A stretch of 64,000 bases of DNA, from the NCBI RefSeq assembly GCF_003545715.1, contig NZ_QVNU01000002.1, positions 62,001 to 126,000 on the forward strand, written 5' to 3'. Origin of the DNA: Taibaiella koreensis. GTDB taxonomy: Bacteria; Bacteroidota; Bacteroidia; Chitinophagales; Chitinophagaceae. The position numbers and the translations under genes are program-made. The notes below the pieces were generated by a model. It did not search any database, was not told where the DNA came from, and saw only the letters and a program-made list of their open reading frames with translations. Positions 15,810 to 24,627 of this stretch are shown here, piece by piece (within the stretch, counting starts at the first letter, position 1; each line of letters begins with the position of its first letter).

Positions 15810-16823
15810 CTACATGAATATGCCTGTCCCGGTCTGGCCTGCGGGCAAACTGATCGAGGCGCCGTCATAAATTAATCCCCGGCCTGCATTTTCTTTCAGC
15901 AACAAAGGGCCGTCGATATCGGCATAATCGGCCAACGGAAGCAAATGGGCCAGCACGGTAGCCCCTACATTACTCTCACACATACCACCAAGCATGACTT
16001 TTTTCCGCGCTTGCTTCGCGGCACGGATCATATTCAGCGCAGGCGTAAGACCTCCGCATTTGGCGAGCTTGATATTGATCCCGTCGTACAGCTCCAGGCA
16101 GGAGGGCACATCCTTCTCTTCCCGGCAGGCTTCATCAGCAATAAGAGGTATATGGGTGAGTTGTTTTAATGCGATCATTCCCTCCTTGTCGTCGCGATGC
16201 AGCGGCTGCTCGATCAGCTCCACATCCAATCGTTCGAGTTCGGGCAGCAACAGCCTGGCTTCGTCCAGGCTCCAGGCTTCATTGGCATCGATGCGGATAC
16301 GCGCATCGGTAGCGCCACGCAAGGCCTCAAGCGCCTGCAGATCGTGACCGCCGCCCATTTTAAGCTTATAGACGGGATAGGGCTTTTCCGCTACCCGCTG
16401 CCGGATCTCTGCCGGTTCATTGATCCCTATGGTATAATCGGTGGGCGGAATATTTTTCCATTGCAGGCCTATCATGGCATACAGTGGTCTCCGGTTCAGT
16501 TGCGCCCAGAGATCCCATCCGGCCATATCCAGCGCAGCTATCAGGAATGGCTGACCGGGCAGCAGGTGATGCAGGAAATGCCAGAACCGTTCGGGCCCAT
16601 TGAGCGCATAATGTTCAATTGTGCTCCGATTTTTTTCCAGCAACACAATCATTTCATCCAGGCGCGCGTTATAGTACCCGATCTCGGTAGCTTCGCCATA
16701 ACCGGTGAGCCTGCCCAGGCCCAGGGACAGTACTAGCGTGGGCTGATGGGTCTTCGTTCCTTTCGCAATGGCAAAAGGGTATTCAAAAGGGAGATCATAT
16801 CTCCGGTAGGTCAATTGGAGCAT
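15810..16823 (-). CDS. Dipeptide (L-Ala-D/L-Glu type) epimerase, enolase superfamily
   Basis: 337 aa from MLQLTYRRYDLPF; an upstream in-frame ATG adds 13 residues unlike the family. Enolase-superfamily (MLE subgroup) residues are present: K-x-K in PVYKLKMGG, metal ligands in RIDANEAW, LIEQPL and IADEACRE, and the second catalytic lysine in INIKLAKCGG. Such enzymes epimerise dipeptides, often L-Ala-L/D-Glu from murein recycling. The exact dipeptide cannot be told from sequence. Divergent from the outer-membrane protein gene at 16929. Confidence 0.9.
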   Translation of the reverse strand: MLQLTYRRYDLPFEYPFAIAKGTKTHQPTLVLSLGLGRLTGYGEATEIGYYNARLDEMIVLLEKNRSTIEHYALNGPERFWHFLHHLLPGQPFLIAALDMAGWDLWAQLNRRPLYAMIGLQWKNIPPTDYTIGINEPAEIRQRVAEKPYPVYKLKMGGGHDLQALEALRGATDARIRIDANEAWSLDEARLLLPELERLDVELIEQPLHRDDKEGMIALKQLTHIPLIADEACREEKDVPSCLELYDGINIKLAKCGGLTPALNMIRAAKQARKKVMLGGMCESNVGATVLAHLLPLADYADIDGPLLLKENAGRGLIYDGASISLPAGQTGTGIFM

Positions 16824-16897
16824 AAGCCAGTTAATGCTGCAAATCTCCTGAGATCGCAACAAAAGAAGAAAAAATATTTAAAAAGCCGCGCAACAGT

Positions 16898-16905
16898 TAT
16901 CTTTG
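16898..16905 (+). promoter_or_regulatory. -7 box TATCTTTG for the outer-membrane protein gene
   Basis: An exact TAnnTTTG match; a start near 16911 leaves about 18 nt before the ATG at 16929 and argues against the longer upstream frame. Confidence 0.55.
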
Positions 16906-16928
16906 CGCCTCAATTGCAATATGTTCAT

Positions 16929-17654
16929 ATGAAGAAAATCGCAGGCTTACTGGCCTTCACGCTGGCTTTCTCTTTAGGCGCGCAGGCGCAGGAAAGCACC
17001 ACCGATAACCAAAGTGAACCGGCTAAGAAAAAGTCGGTGATCAAACCCTCGCGTGATTTCCTCATGCTTCAGCTCTCTTACGACAACTGGGCCCAAACGC
17101 CTGAAAACGTTAAGATAGGTGGTATTGGCCGGGGATTCAATGCCTATCTCTGCTACGATTTCCCTATTTCCAAGTCCAATTTCAGCTTTGCAGCGGGCCT
17201 TGGTATTGGGACCAATAACATTTATTTCGACGATCAGCGCCTGGTTATGAATACAGCTTCCAGTACGGCTGTATTTCAGAACGTGGATACCAATGGCGTA
17301 GACAACTACAAGAAGAGCAAACTGAACACTACTTACCTGGAAGCACCTTTCGAGTTGCGTTTTTTTGGCAACAAAGACAACCGTAACCGCGGCTTCAAAA
17401 TGGCGATCGGGATGAAAGTAGGCCTCCTGGTAGGCGCCCATACTAAAGAAAAACACAATGTAGGCGGCACTTACGTCGTGGAGAAGGTGAATACGAAGCG
17501 CTATTTTGAGACCTGGCGCTTTACGCCCACGGCGCGCATCGGCTGGGGTAATTTCTCCATATTCGGCACCTATAGCCTGAGCCAGCTTTTCAAAGCCGGC
17601 GCGGGGCCTGAGGTATATCCTTATTCGATAGGTATCTGCATCACAGGCCTGTAA
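16929..17654 (+). CDS. Outer-membrane beta-barrel protein
   Basis: A 241-aa protein starting with a signal peptide (MKKIAGLLAFTLAFSLGAQAQ, cleavage near 21). A longer frame opens at 16746 but overlaps the divergent epimerase and lacks a signal peptide. The mature part begins with an acidic/lysine linker and then beta-strand-rich sequence (DFLMLQLSYDNWAQT, FNAYLCYDFPISKSNFSFAAGLGIG, YLEAPFELRFFG, FKMAIGMKVGLLVGAHT) characteristic of the outer-membrane beta-barrel family of Bacteroidota. Function unknown. Confidence 0.86.
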   Translation: MKKIAGLLAFTLAFSLGAQAQESTTDNQSEPAKKKSVIKPSRDFLMLQLSYDNWAQTPENVKIGGIGRGFNAYLCYDFPISKSNFSFAAGLGIGTNNIYFDDQRLVMNTASSTAVFQNVDTNGVDNYKKSKLNTTYLEAPFELRFFGNKDNRNRGFKMAIGMKVGLLVGAHTKEKHNVGGTYVVEKVNTKRYFETWRFTPTARIGWGNFSIFGTYSLSQLFKAGAGPEVYPYSIGICITGL

Positions 17655-17681
17655 CACGGGCGCAGCTTATCTTTTCACGAT

Positions 17682-17723
17682 AAAACAGTAAGGGCGATCC
17701 GGAAAGATCGCCCTTACTGTTTT
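17682..17723. terminator. Bidirectional hairpin between outer-membrane protein and KAS genes
   Basis: A perfect 18-bp inverted repeat (AAAACAGTAAGGGCGATC, 17682-17699, and its complement, 17706-17723), six-base loop, A and T tails on both sides. It sits between convergent genes. Confidence 0.88.
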
Positions 17724-17787
17724 ATTATTTTGGTCTTGAAAGCACGATTGTATTGACACGGCATTCCCGGAGAGCCAGGGAATGCCC

Positions 17788-19005
17788 CTACTTCCATTTA
17801 CGGAGTATGAGAGAGGAGTTGGTGCCGCCGAAACCGAAGGAATTGGACAAAAACACATCGAAGTCACGCTGTAGTGTTTCCGGCAGCACATTGATCTTGG
17901 CTGAGTGCTCATCGGGATGCTCAAAGTTGATGTTGGGCGCCATAAAGCCATGCTGCATCATCAACAGGGAATAAACGATCTCACTGGCGCCGGCCATCCA
18001 GCATTCGTGCCCCGTCATCGATTTGGTGGAGCTCACCGGCACCTTGCCGCCGAACACTTCAAAAATGGCTTCGGCCTCGCTACCATCGCCTGCCGGAGTC
18101 GAGGTTGCATGCGCATTGACGTATTCCACCTCAGCGGCAGACATACCGGCATCTTTAAGTGTACGGTGGATCGATCTTACCTGTCCCTCTACACTAGGAT
18201 TGGAAATGTGCTCCCCGTTGGAGGAGAAGCCATAGCCCAGCACTTCAGCAATGATGTGCGCGCCGCGCGCCTGCGCCGATTCCAGGCTTTCCAGGATAAC
18301 AGTTGCAGCGCCGCCGCCAGGTACAAGACCGTCCCTGTCCTTATCAAAAGGCCGGGAAGCCCTGGTTGGCTCTGACTCGCGGGTGGAGAAAGTTCCGAGT
18401 GCATCGAAGTTGGGCATGGAATAGTCGTTAACCTCTTGTGCACCGCCGCAGATCACCCTTTCCTGCATGCCATTCTTAATAAACAGGTATCCCATCCCGA
18501 TCGCATGCGATCCGCTGGCACAGGCAGCACTGATGCTGAAATTGATGCCCCGCAACTTGAATATAGTGGCCAGGTTCATGGTCACCGTAGAGTTCAGCAC
18601 CTGGAATACGGAGCCCGAGCCAATCAGCATCGAGTCCTTTTTTTCCCGCAACAGATCGATCCCTTCGATCACCGGCTTGGCGCAGCTGTCGTTGCCATAG
18701 ATGATGCCGGTCTCGTACCGCTGGAAGAAATCAATATCGACACCGGCCTGCTGCATGGCTTCAATTGTAGCCATATAGGCAAACTCGGCCTGTTCCGGCA
18801 TCATGATGCGGGCCCGGCGGTCCAGTAAGCCTTTGAGATTGGGCCGTGATACATAGCCGGTAAGTCCCGAGCGATAGCCCATGGCCTTGCGCTCCGGGCG
18901 GAAAGAGATACCGGAACGTCCCTCAAACAAGGATTTCGTTACTTCTTCCCGGTTCATGCCCAGCGACGAATAGATACCGATGCCCGTGATGACAACTCTG
19001 TTCAT
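17788..19005 (-). CDS. Beta-ketoacyl-ACP synthase, FabB-like (KAS I)
   Basis: A 405-aa thiolase-fold condensing enzyme. The catalytic triad is complete: C162 in SISAACASGSHAIG, H299 in NAHATSTPAGD and H333 in KSMTGHECWMAG. The sequence after H333 (YSLLMMQHGFMAPNINFEHPDE) resembles E. coli FabB. Two usually constant positions differ: HAT in place of HGT, and GHECWMAG in place of GHSLGAAG. It elongates acyl-ACP by decarboxylative condensation with malonyl-ACP. No ACP, ketoreductase or dehydratase lies nearby, so it is an orphan here; a role in a special acyl chain is possible but not shown. Confidence 0.9.
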   Translation of the reverse strand: MNRVVITGIGIYSSLGMNREEVTKSLFEGRSGISFRPERKAMGYRSGLTGYVSRPNLKGLLDRRARIMMPEQAEFAYMATIEAMQQAGVDIDFFQRYETGIIYGNDSCAKPVIEGIDLLREKKDSMLIGSGSVFQVLNSTVTMNLATIFKLRGINFSISAACASGSHAIGMGYLFIKNGMQERVICGGAQEVNDYSMPNFDALGTFSTRESEPTRASRPFDKDRDGLVPGGGAATVILESLESAQARGAHIIAEVLGYGFSSNGEHISNPSVEGQVRSIHRTLKDAGMSAAEVEYVNAHATSTPAGDGSEAEAIFEVFGGKVPVSSTKSMTGHECWMAGASEIVYSLLMMQHGFMAPNINFEHPDEHSAKINVLPETLQRDFDVFLSNSFGFGGTNSSLILRKWK

Positions 19006-19350
19006 TCATTTTTATTTACAGCTGCAAAGGTCTGTTATTTTAGCAAAAGAAGCATAGCGCCCCATACGCAAAACCAGCAGGCTTTATCGTAAACTTATTA
19101 TTGCAATTGCTGCCGGGCCGGCCACTAGGGTTGTATGTTCTGTCGTACATTTTCAAACCACACATTGGCTCTTGTCATTGCCCGACCATCATTTAAGATA
19201 CTCCGTTTGCAACAACGAATCTTGCCCTTGCTGATCCGTATTTTACCTGCCGCCGGGCAGAAGACATATAAGCAGAAACCATTAAATTTGCTACATGACA
19301 TCACACACAACTATGTCAGCAAATCCACTTAGGCGGTACAACTAACGAAG
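19006..19350. other. Intergenic region before the DUF1016 locus, no gene seen
   Basis: About 345 bp. Short frames exist on both strands but none has codon pattern, domain or start context that supports a gene. A CAAAGGTC at 19025-19032 (GACCTTTG on the minus strand) is a partial -7 match that might serve the KAS gene. Confidence 0.4.
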
Positions 19351-19487
19351 CGGTATGGCCGTAATTTTGAAGAAAAAAACCTGCGCCGGATGCTGCTATT
19401 TGCCGGGCAATTCCCCTCAGAAGAAATTGTCGTTACACTGTCACGACAATTGAGCTGGTCCATTTTCTAATCCTGATCCCGCTTAAA
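19351..19487 (+). pseudogene. Fragment of a DUF1016 gene (partial tandem duplicate)
   Basis: Read in frame from 19351 this gives RYGRNFEEKNLRRMLLFAGQ and then FPSEEIVVTLSRQLSWSIF-stop. It is almost identical to residues 75-113 of the intact DUF1016 protein just downstream (DNA 19723-19863). A one-base deletion at the codons for SHF brings in the TAA; past it the similarity continues in another frame (LILIPLKN). The N-terminal 74 residues and the whole nuclease domain are absent. It is a decayed remnant of a second copy. Confidence 0.88.
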
Positions 19488-19500
19488 AATAGCACACGCC

Positions 19501-20520
19501 ATGGATGCAAAGAAACGTATAATATCCACTACCGACCATCTGCTTACAGAACTGGCGCAGCTTATAGAACAAAGTCAGCAGCAGGTAGCGCAGCAGGCTA
19601 ACACTACCCTTACGATGCTGTTCTGGCATATAGGCAGGCGCATTAACCAAGATATTTTGCAAAATGAGCGCGCCGGCTATGGCAAACAGATTGTGCCTAC
19701 ACTGGCGGCACAGCTGACCGGGCGGTACGGTCGCAATTTCGAAGAAAAGAACCTGCGCCGGATGCTGCAATTTGCCGGGCAATTCCCCGCTGAGGAAATT
19801 GTCGTTCCACTGGCACGACAATTGAGCTGGTCGCATTTTCTTATCCTGATTCCTCTTAAAAATGCTGAGGCGAGGATGTTTTACGCAAAGAAAGCCATAA
19901 CAGAAGGATTGGGAAAACGGGAGCTACGTCAACATATCTCTGCTAAAGCATTTGAACGTACGGCTATCGCGAATCTTCAAAATACAAGCAACAACCCTGC
20001 GCTGCACAACAACTTTAAAGACCCATACTTTCTCGACTTTTTAGGCTTACGGGATACTTATCTCGAAAAAGACCTGGAAGCGGCTATTCTACGAGACCTG
20101 GAAACTTTTATATTGGAATTGGGTAAGGGCTTTGCCTTTGTGGAACGTCAAAAACGGATGATTATTGATGGTGAAGATTTTTATCTCGATCTCCTGTTTT
20201 ACCATCGCGGCTTAAAGCGGCTGGTAGTCATTGAGCTTAAGCTCGGCAAATTTGAAGCGAAGCACAAAGGCCAGATGGAGCTCTACCTGCGCTGGCTGGA
20301 TAAATATGAAAGACAAGATGGAGAATTGGCCCCTGTAGGCCTCATTCTTTGCGCCGAAAGCAGCCGTGAACAGGTTGAATTGCTGGAGATGCACAAAGAT
20401 GGCATAATGGTGGCTGAATACTGGACAGAACTGCCGCCCAAAAAAGAACTGGAAAGAAAAATACACAACATCCTGATAGAAGCCCGGGAGCGGATAGAAA
20501 ACAAAAAACTACTAAAATAG
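19501..20520 (+). CDS. DUF1016 (YhcG) family PD-(D/E)XK nuclease-domain protein
   Basis: A 339-aa protein. The N-terminal helical DUF1016 domain (about 1-150) includes NTTLTMLFWHIGRRINQDIL and RYGRNFEEKNLRRMLQFAGQ. The C-terminal half holds a PD-(D/E)XK-like core: D230 in EDFYLDLLFYH, then E245-x-K247 in LVVIELKLGKF, followed by KGQMELYLRWLDKYE. The catalytic residues are intact. YhcG-like proteins are often found near restriction-modification or other mobile defence genes, but no methyltransferase lies beside this one. The partial duplicate directly upstream shows the locus has been rearranged. Confidence 0.92.
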   Translation: MDAKKRIISTTDHLLTELAQLIEQSQQQVAQQANTTLTMLFWHIGRRINQDILQNERAGYGKQIVPTLAAQLTGRYGRNFEEKNLRRMLQFAGQFPAEEIVVPLARQLSWSHFLILIPLKNAEARMFYAKKAITEGLGKRELRQHISAKAFERTAIANLQNTSNNPALHNNFKDPYFLDFLGLRDTYLEKDLEAAILRDLETFILELGKGFAFVERQKRMIIDGEDFYLDLLFYHRGLKRLVVIELKLGKFEAKHKGQMELYLRWLDKYERQDGELAPVGLILCAESSREQVELLEMHKDGIMVAEYWTELPPKKELERKIHNILIEARERIENKKLLK

Positions 20521-20585
20521 CTACAGTTTACATACAAAGCCTGAGCTGCCACATACAGGCCAACTCAATCTCCCTGACATAAGCG

Positions 20586-21836
20586 CTATTCGTATCGCAG
20601 CGCCTCTATAGGATCCAGGCGGGCCGCCCTGGCAGCGGGGTACAGCCCAGAGGCAAGCCCCACAATGGTGCAGGAAACAATACCGATGCTGATCCACATC
20701 CAGGGTACGATAAAGCCGGTCTTCAGCAGCAGGGATACGATATTCCCGATAAGGATGCCGGTAATAACGCCGATCACGCCTCCTGCAAGGCTGATCATGA
20801 TCGATTCGGTAAGGAATTGTCTGCGGATCGAACTGCTGCGGGCGCCAAGCGCTTTGCTGACTCCGATCTCGCGCGTTCTTTCGGCCACCGATACCAGCAT
20901 GATGTTCATGAGACCGATCGCCGCTCCCAGCAAGGTAATGAGCCCGATGAACAGTGCAGCGCCGGTCACGTAGGTCACATTCTCCATTACCATGGCCGCC
21001 AGGTTGTCGTTCTTATTTACCCCAAAATTGGATGGTGCATTGAGCGGCACCCTGCGCACAATGCGGAACAGACCTTCGGCCTCCTCGGCAGCAATATCGA
21101 TGAGGGCTACATTACCCACCTTCACGCTAACGACGAAGGAATTATCGCCACCGTACACCGCACGGGCATTCTGAAGCGGCACAAATACATTATTGTCCAG
21201 GTTGGAGACCATGCTGCTGCCTTTGCTCTCCGCTACGCCGATCACACGGTACTTGATATATCCTACGGAGATCACGGCATTGAGCGCATTCTGCAGCTTA
21301 CCCTTAAAAAGCTTGGTGGCAATGCTGTTGCCCAGCAGGCATACATAGCTGCCATTCTCCACCTCTGTGGTTGAAAAATTACGGCCGGCGGCGAGCGTTG
21401 TCGAAGAAATGGTGACATAACGTTCGTCCACCCCCATGACATGGATATTGGGATTGGTTTTCTCCGAAGCGTAGCGAACGGTAGCGATACCGGTACCCAT
21501 GATCGATAGGCCGACTTCTGTACCGGGAAAAGAAAACCGCTTTTTAAAGTCCTGGGCATCGCGATAGCTTATGTTGCGCTGGTCTACAGAAGAAATATTG
21601 ATCCCTCCACCGCCTCTCTTCTTCTTGAGCACTTCGTTGGTGATCTGGAACGTATTGGCGCCCATACCGCTGAAACTGGAGTAGATACTGGCTTTCAATC
21701 CTTCAATGGCGGTAAGAATGCCGATGAGCGCCATGATCCCCAAAGCAATAATGCCTACCGTAATGCCTGTGCGCAGCTTGTTGGTGCGCACGGAACGGTA
21801 AGCAAGTACAGTATTGAAAAGGAAATTGTTGGCCAT
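20586..21836 (-). CDS. MacB/FtsX-type ABC transporter permease
   Basis: A 416-aa permease with the MacB topology: one N-terminal helix (about 25-45), a large periplasmic domain (about 46-290, MacB_PCD-like) and three C-terminal helices (about 297-325, 350-375, 383-405). The FtsX signature is clear: GLMNIMLVSVAERTREIGVS, KALGARSSSIRRQFL and GLYPAARAARLDPIEALRYE. Such mechanotransmission permeases work with a LolD/MacB ATPase; one is encoded at 38210-38920, 16 kb away, but pairing is speculative. Confidence 0.93.
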   Translation of the reverse strand: MANNFLFNTVLAYRSVRTNKLRTGITVGIIALGIMALIGILTAIEGLKASIYSSFSGMGANTFQITNEVLKKKRGGGGINISSVDQRNISYRDAQDFKKRFSFPGTEVGLSIMGTGIATVRYASEKTNPNIHVMGVDERYVTISSTTLAAGRNFSTTEVENGSYVCLLGNSIATKLFKGKLQNALNAVISVGYIKYRVIGVAESKGSSMVSNLDNNVFVPLQNARAVYGGDNSFVVSVKVGNVALIDIAAEEAEGLFRIVRRVPLNAPSNFGVNKNDNLAAMVMENVTYVTGAALFIGLITLLGAAIGLMNIMLVSVAERTREIGVSKALGARSSSIRRQFLTESIMISLAGGVIGVITGILIGNIVSLLLKTGFIVPWMWISIGIVSCTIVGLASGLYPAARAARLDPIEALRYE

Positions 21837-21867
21837 CGTAAAAAAACGTCCTGCAGCTTTTGTATTG

Positions 21868-21875
21868 CAAATATA
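21868..21875 (-). promoter_or_regulatory. -7 box TATATTTG for the ABC permease
   Basis: An exact TAnnTTTG match on the minus strand with a predicted leader of about 25 nt. Confidence 0.5.
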
Positions 21876-21924
21876 TCCTATCGGCGGTAAAAAAACGGCT
21901 TCGGTAATTTCCGGCCTGGCGACG

Positions 21925-22458
21925 TTATTTTGGCGGCTCGTAGTTGTACAGGATAATGAATTCCACCCGGCGGTTCCGTCTTCTGCCTTCCTCCGTATTG
22001 TTATCGCCTATTGGGTTGGTCTTACCCATTCCCCAGGTAAAGATCCGGCTCTTAAGTACGTCAAAACGCTCCAGCATGTTTTTTGCAGAGTCGGCTCTTT
22101 GCTTCGATAAGGTTTCATTAATCCCATCGGTACCGGTGTTGTCGGTATATCCATTGACGAGGATGCTTGTCTTATCATATTGATTCAACGCCTTCCCGAA
22201 GCGCTGCATCAGCGGGGTTGTCGCCTCATTGATCTCGGCCGAGCTTTTCTTAAACAGCAGGTGCTCGGGAAACAGGACCTTGATCGTATCATTCAGAATG
22301 GTCACTTCGGCTTCATTTACAGCATCCTTCAGGGTAGCGTAAGCCGATTCCATATAGGAGTGTTGCTTTTTGGCTGTTTTCTTTGCTGCGCTGCAGGAAT
22401 AAAGCAGTGCCGGCAGGGCAAGGATCAGCAGGAAAAGGGCACAACGGTGGCGGTTCAT
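21925..22458 (-). CDS. OmpA-family lipoprotein
   Basis: 177 aa from MNRHRCALFLLILALPALLY; the frame extends upstream but a promoter box at 22480-22487 and the signal peptide favour this start. The lipobox is LLYSC (C22). After a linker, the OmpA-C domain (about 75-170) has VNGYTDNTGTDGINETLSKQ with the peptidoglycan-binding Asp, RADSAKNML, and the final RRRNRRVEFIIL. It probably tethers the outer membrane to the cell wall. It lies between the permease and the two-component genes but appears to have its own promoter. Confidence 0.92.
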   Translation of the reverse strand: MNRHRCALFLLILALPALLYSCSAAKKTAKKQHSYMESAYATLKDAVNEAEVTILNDTIKVLFPEHLLFKKSSAEINEATTPLMQRFGKALNQYDKTSILVNGYTDNTGTDGINETLSKQRADSAKNMLERFDVLKSRIFTWGMGKTNPIGDNNTEEGRRRNRRVEFIILYNYEPPK

Positions 22459-22479
22459 ACAATGAATTATTGAAGGCAG

Positions 22480-22487
22480 CAAAGTTA
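22480..22487 (-). promoter_or_regulatory. -7 box TAACTTTG for the OmpA lipoprotein
   Basis: An exact TAnnTTTG match in the 33-bp gap after the response-regulator stop; the predicted start near 22474 leaves about 16 nt before the chosen ATG. Confidence 0.5.
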
Positions 22488-22491
22488 TACA

Positions 22492-23190
22492 TTATTCCTG
22501 TTTAGCAAGGATCAATTTAAAGCCTACGCCATGCACCGTTTGCAGGTCTACACCCTCTGCATCCTTCAGGTATTTCCTGATCTTGGTCATAAAAACATCC
22601 ATGCTTCTGCCCAGAAAATAGTCTTCTTTTCCCCAGACGTTCATCAGGATATCTTCCCGCTTGACCACCGCATTGGCATGCAGGCAAAGGTATTGCAGCA
22701 GGTCGGCTTCCTTCTGTGTCAGCTGCTGCTTGTGCGTGCCGTCAATCAGCAGCAGATTGTTGTAGTCGAAAACGAGGTTTCCCAGCTCAAATTTTTCAGC
22801 TTGCTCGCTCGGCTTTTTACGGGTCCGCTTCAGGAATACCTCGATGCGTAGCAGCAGCTCTTCCATATTGAAGGGCTTGGTGATATAGTCGTCGCCGCCG
22901 GCCTTGAACCCGGCAATACGGTCTTCATCCATGGATTTGGCCGTGAGGAACAGGATCGGGATCTTGTCATTCTTTTTCCTGATCTGCGCCGCCAGGGCCA
23001 TGCCATCTTTCTTGGGCAGCATTACATCCAGCAGGCAGATATCGATATTGTGACGCATGAATTGCTGCCAGCCATTTTCGCCATCGGAGCTGAAAATCAC
23101 TTCGTACCCGTGCTCCTCCAGGTTATCTTTCACTACAAAGCCCAGAGAGCTGTCGTCTTCTACTAAAAGGATCTTTGCTTTTGGTTGCAT
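22492..23190 (-). CDS. OmpR/PhoB-family response regulator
   Basis: A 232-aa protein. The receiver domain (1-120) has acidic pocket EDD at 11-13, phospho-acceptor D55 in ICLLDVMLPKKDG, the T in FLTAKS and K in GGDDYITKPFN. The winged-helix DNA-binding domain (about 135-230) ends with RSMDVFMTKIRKYLKDAEGV and LQTVHGVGFKLIL. It is cotranscribed with the histidine kinase 16 bp upstream. Target genes are not evident from sequence. Confidence 0.96.
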   Translation of the reverse strand: MQPKAKILLVEDDSSLGFVVKDNLEEHGYEVIFSSDGENGWQQFMRHNIDICLLDVMLPKKDGMALAAQIRKKNDKIPILFLTAKSMDEDRIAGFKAGGDDYITKPFNMEELLLRIEVFLKRTRKKPSEQAEKFELGNLVFDYNNLLLIDGTHKQQLTQKEADLLQYLCLHANAVVKREDILMNVWGKEDYFLGRSMDVFMTKIRKYLKDAEGVDLQTVHGVGFKLILAKQE

Positions 23191-23206
23191 ATAGAAGTTT
23201 TATACG

Positions 23207-24475
23207 TTATTTTTTCGGAAAGATAAGGGAAAAGGTGCTTCCTTTACCCGGCTTGCTATTGCAGACTACCGATCCGCCATGAGCCTTCACGATGATCTTG
23301 ACATAATTCAACCCCAGACCAAACCCTTTCACATCGTGTATATTACCCGTCGGCACACGGTAAAACCGCCGGAATAACATTCTCTGATGATCCTTATCGA
23401 TGCCAATTCCGTTATCGGTAACGTCGATCCTGATCTGTTTATTGTTGGCCTTCAAATGTATATCGATTATCGGGTTGTCGGCTGCGTATTTAAGCGCGTT
23501 ATCGATAAGGTTGCTCACCGCATTCTTGAGGTGCAGCTTGTCGCCGGTCGACTCCACTGCGGCCTCAGGCAAATGCAGGTGCAGCGCCGCATTTTTCTTC
23601 AGCAGCATGTGCTCAAATCCTTTTACCGCTTCATTGATCAGCTCCTGCCACACGATAGGTTGGTGCCGCAGCTGTATCTCTCCTTTTTCCGCATGGGCCA
23701 TCTGCAATACCCGCTCTACCTGCAATGCCAACTGTGAAGCCGCATTATCGATAATGGTCGCATAGTTGAGCAGGCGTTGCGGTTTCTGTACAATGTCCGG
23801 GTTTTTCAGCACCTCGGCCGATAACTGTATCGTCGCCAATGGCGTCTTGAATTCATGCGTCATGTTGTTGACAAAATCCTTTTGCACCTCGCTCAGCCGT
23901 TTTTGTTTCAGGATCACAAATACCACATAGCCCAGGAAGATCAGCACGCACAGCAGTACCAGCGACGACAATATCCAGATCGACAGCTGCGAGGCGATGT
24001 AATTTTTCCGGTGGGGAAAGAACACACCGAAGTAATAGTTTTCACGGGCCAGGCTGGGAAAATTCATTACAGGTGTAAACGGCTCGTTGCTCCCGCTCAT
24101 ATGGATGTAATGGTAGTTCATGAGACTATCGCTCATACAATCGTACATGCCATACTCAAAATCGGTGATCACGTTCCGCCGCTCAAATTCCATCGACAGG
24201 AAATGGCCCAGCACATCGGCATCCACGTGATCGTTGATCTGCACGATAAAATAGTCCGGTTCCACCTGGTCCACCACATTATATACCAGGGGCTGTATCT
24301 TTTTCAGCTCCCAGATCTTCAGCGCTACATTTCGCAAGCTGGTATTGACATTGAGACTGAACTCTTTTTCTTCAAGATCGTAAGCCTTTTTTACCCAATA
24401 CACCTGCGTGGCGATGATACCGGCGGCCAACAGCAAGGCCAGGATCAGGATCAGCCGTATGGTTGCATTTTTCAT
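23207..24475 (-). CDS. Sensor histidine kinase
   Basis: A 422-aa protein: membrane helix 1 at about 7-27, an extracytoplasmic sensor region (about 28-162) without a named domain, helix 2 at about 163-190, then HisKA with H207 in FVNNMTHEFKTPLATIQLSA and HATPase_c with N in NAVSNLIDNALKYA, DNGIGID and GFGLGLNYVKIIVKAHGG. It should phosphorylate the adjacent OmpR-type regulator. The -7 box TACATTTG (24485-24492) lies so close to the ATG that the message would be almost leaderless. Confidence 0.95.
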   Translation of the reverse strand: MKNATIRLILILALLLAAGIIATQVYWVKKAYDLEEKEFSLNVNTSLRNVALKIWELKKIQPLVYNVVDQVEPDYFIVQINDHVDADVLGHFLSMEFERRNVITDFEYGMYDCMSDSLMNYHYIHMSGSNEPFTPVMNFPSLARENYYFGVFFPHRKNYIASQLSIWILSSLVLLCVLIFLGYVVFVILKQKRLSEVQKDFVNNMTHEFKTPLATIQLSAEVLKNPDIVQKPQRLLNYATIIDNAASQLALQVERVLQMAHAEKGEIQLRHQPIVWQELINEAVKGFEHMLLKKNAALHLHLPEAAVESTGDKLHLKNAVSNLIDNALKYAADNPIIDIHLKANNKQIRIDVTDNGIGIDKDHQRMLFRRFYRVPTGNIHDVKGFGLGLNYVKIIVKAHGGSVVCNSKPGKGSTFSLIFPKK

Positions 24476-24484
24476 TATCTAAAA

Positions 24485-24492
24485 CAAATGTA
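24485..24492 (-). promoter_or_regulatory. -7 box TACATTTG close to the histidine-kinase start
   Basis: An exact TAnnTTTG match on the minus strand; a start about six bases past the box would leave only some 4 nt before the ATG. Confidence 0.4.
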
Positions 24493-24583
24493 CTTGGAAA
24501 CGAAGAGGTGAACAAAATATCCGCTGGCATTTACATTTGGTTAAAGATTATAGGTAAGCCGGTACAGCCGGTACCGGAAGAAA

Positions 24584-24623
24584 GCGGGAGGGCGGCTCCT
24601 GCGATAAGGGACGGCCCTCCCGC
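24584..24623 (-). terminator. Hairpin after the alpha/beta hydrolase gene
   Basis: A 10-bp perfect stem (GCGGGAGGGC at 24584-24593 with GCCCTCCCGC at 24614-24623), 20-nt loop, followed on the minus strand by TTTCTT. It begins five bases after the hydrolase stop. Confidence 0.65.
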
Positions 24624-24627
24624 AATG

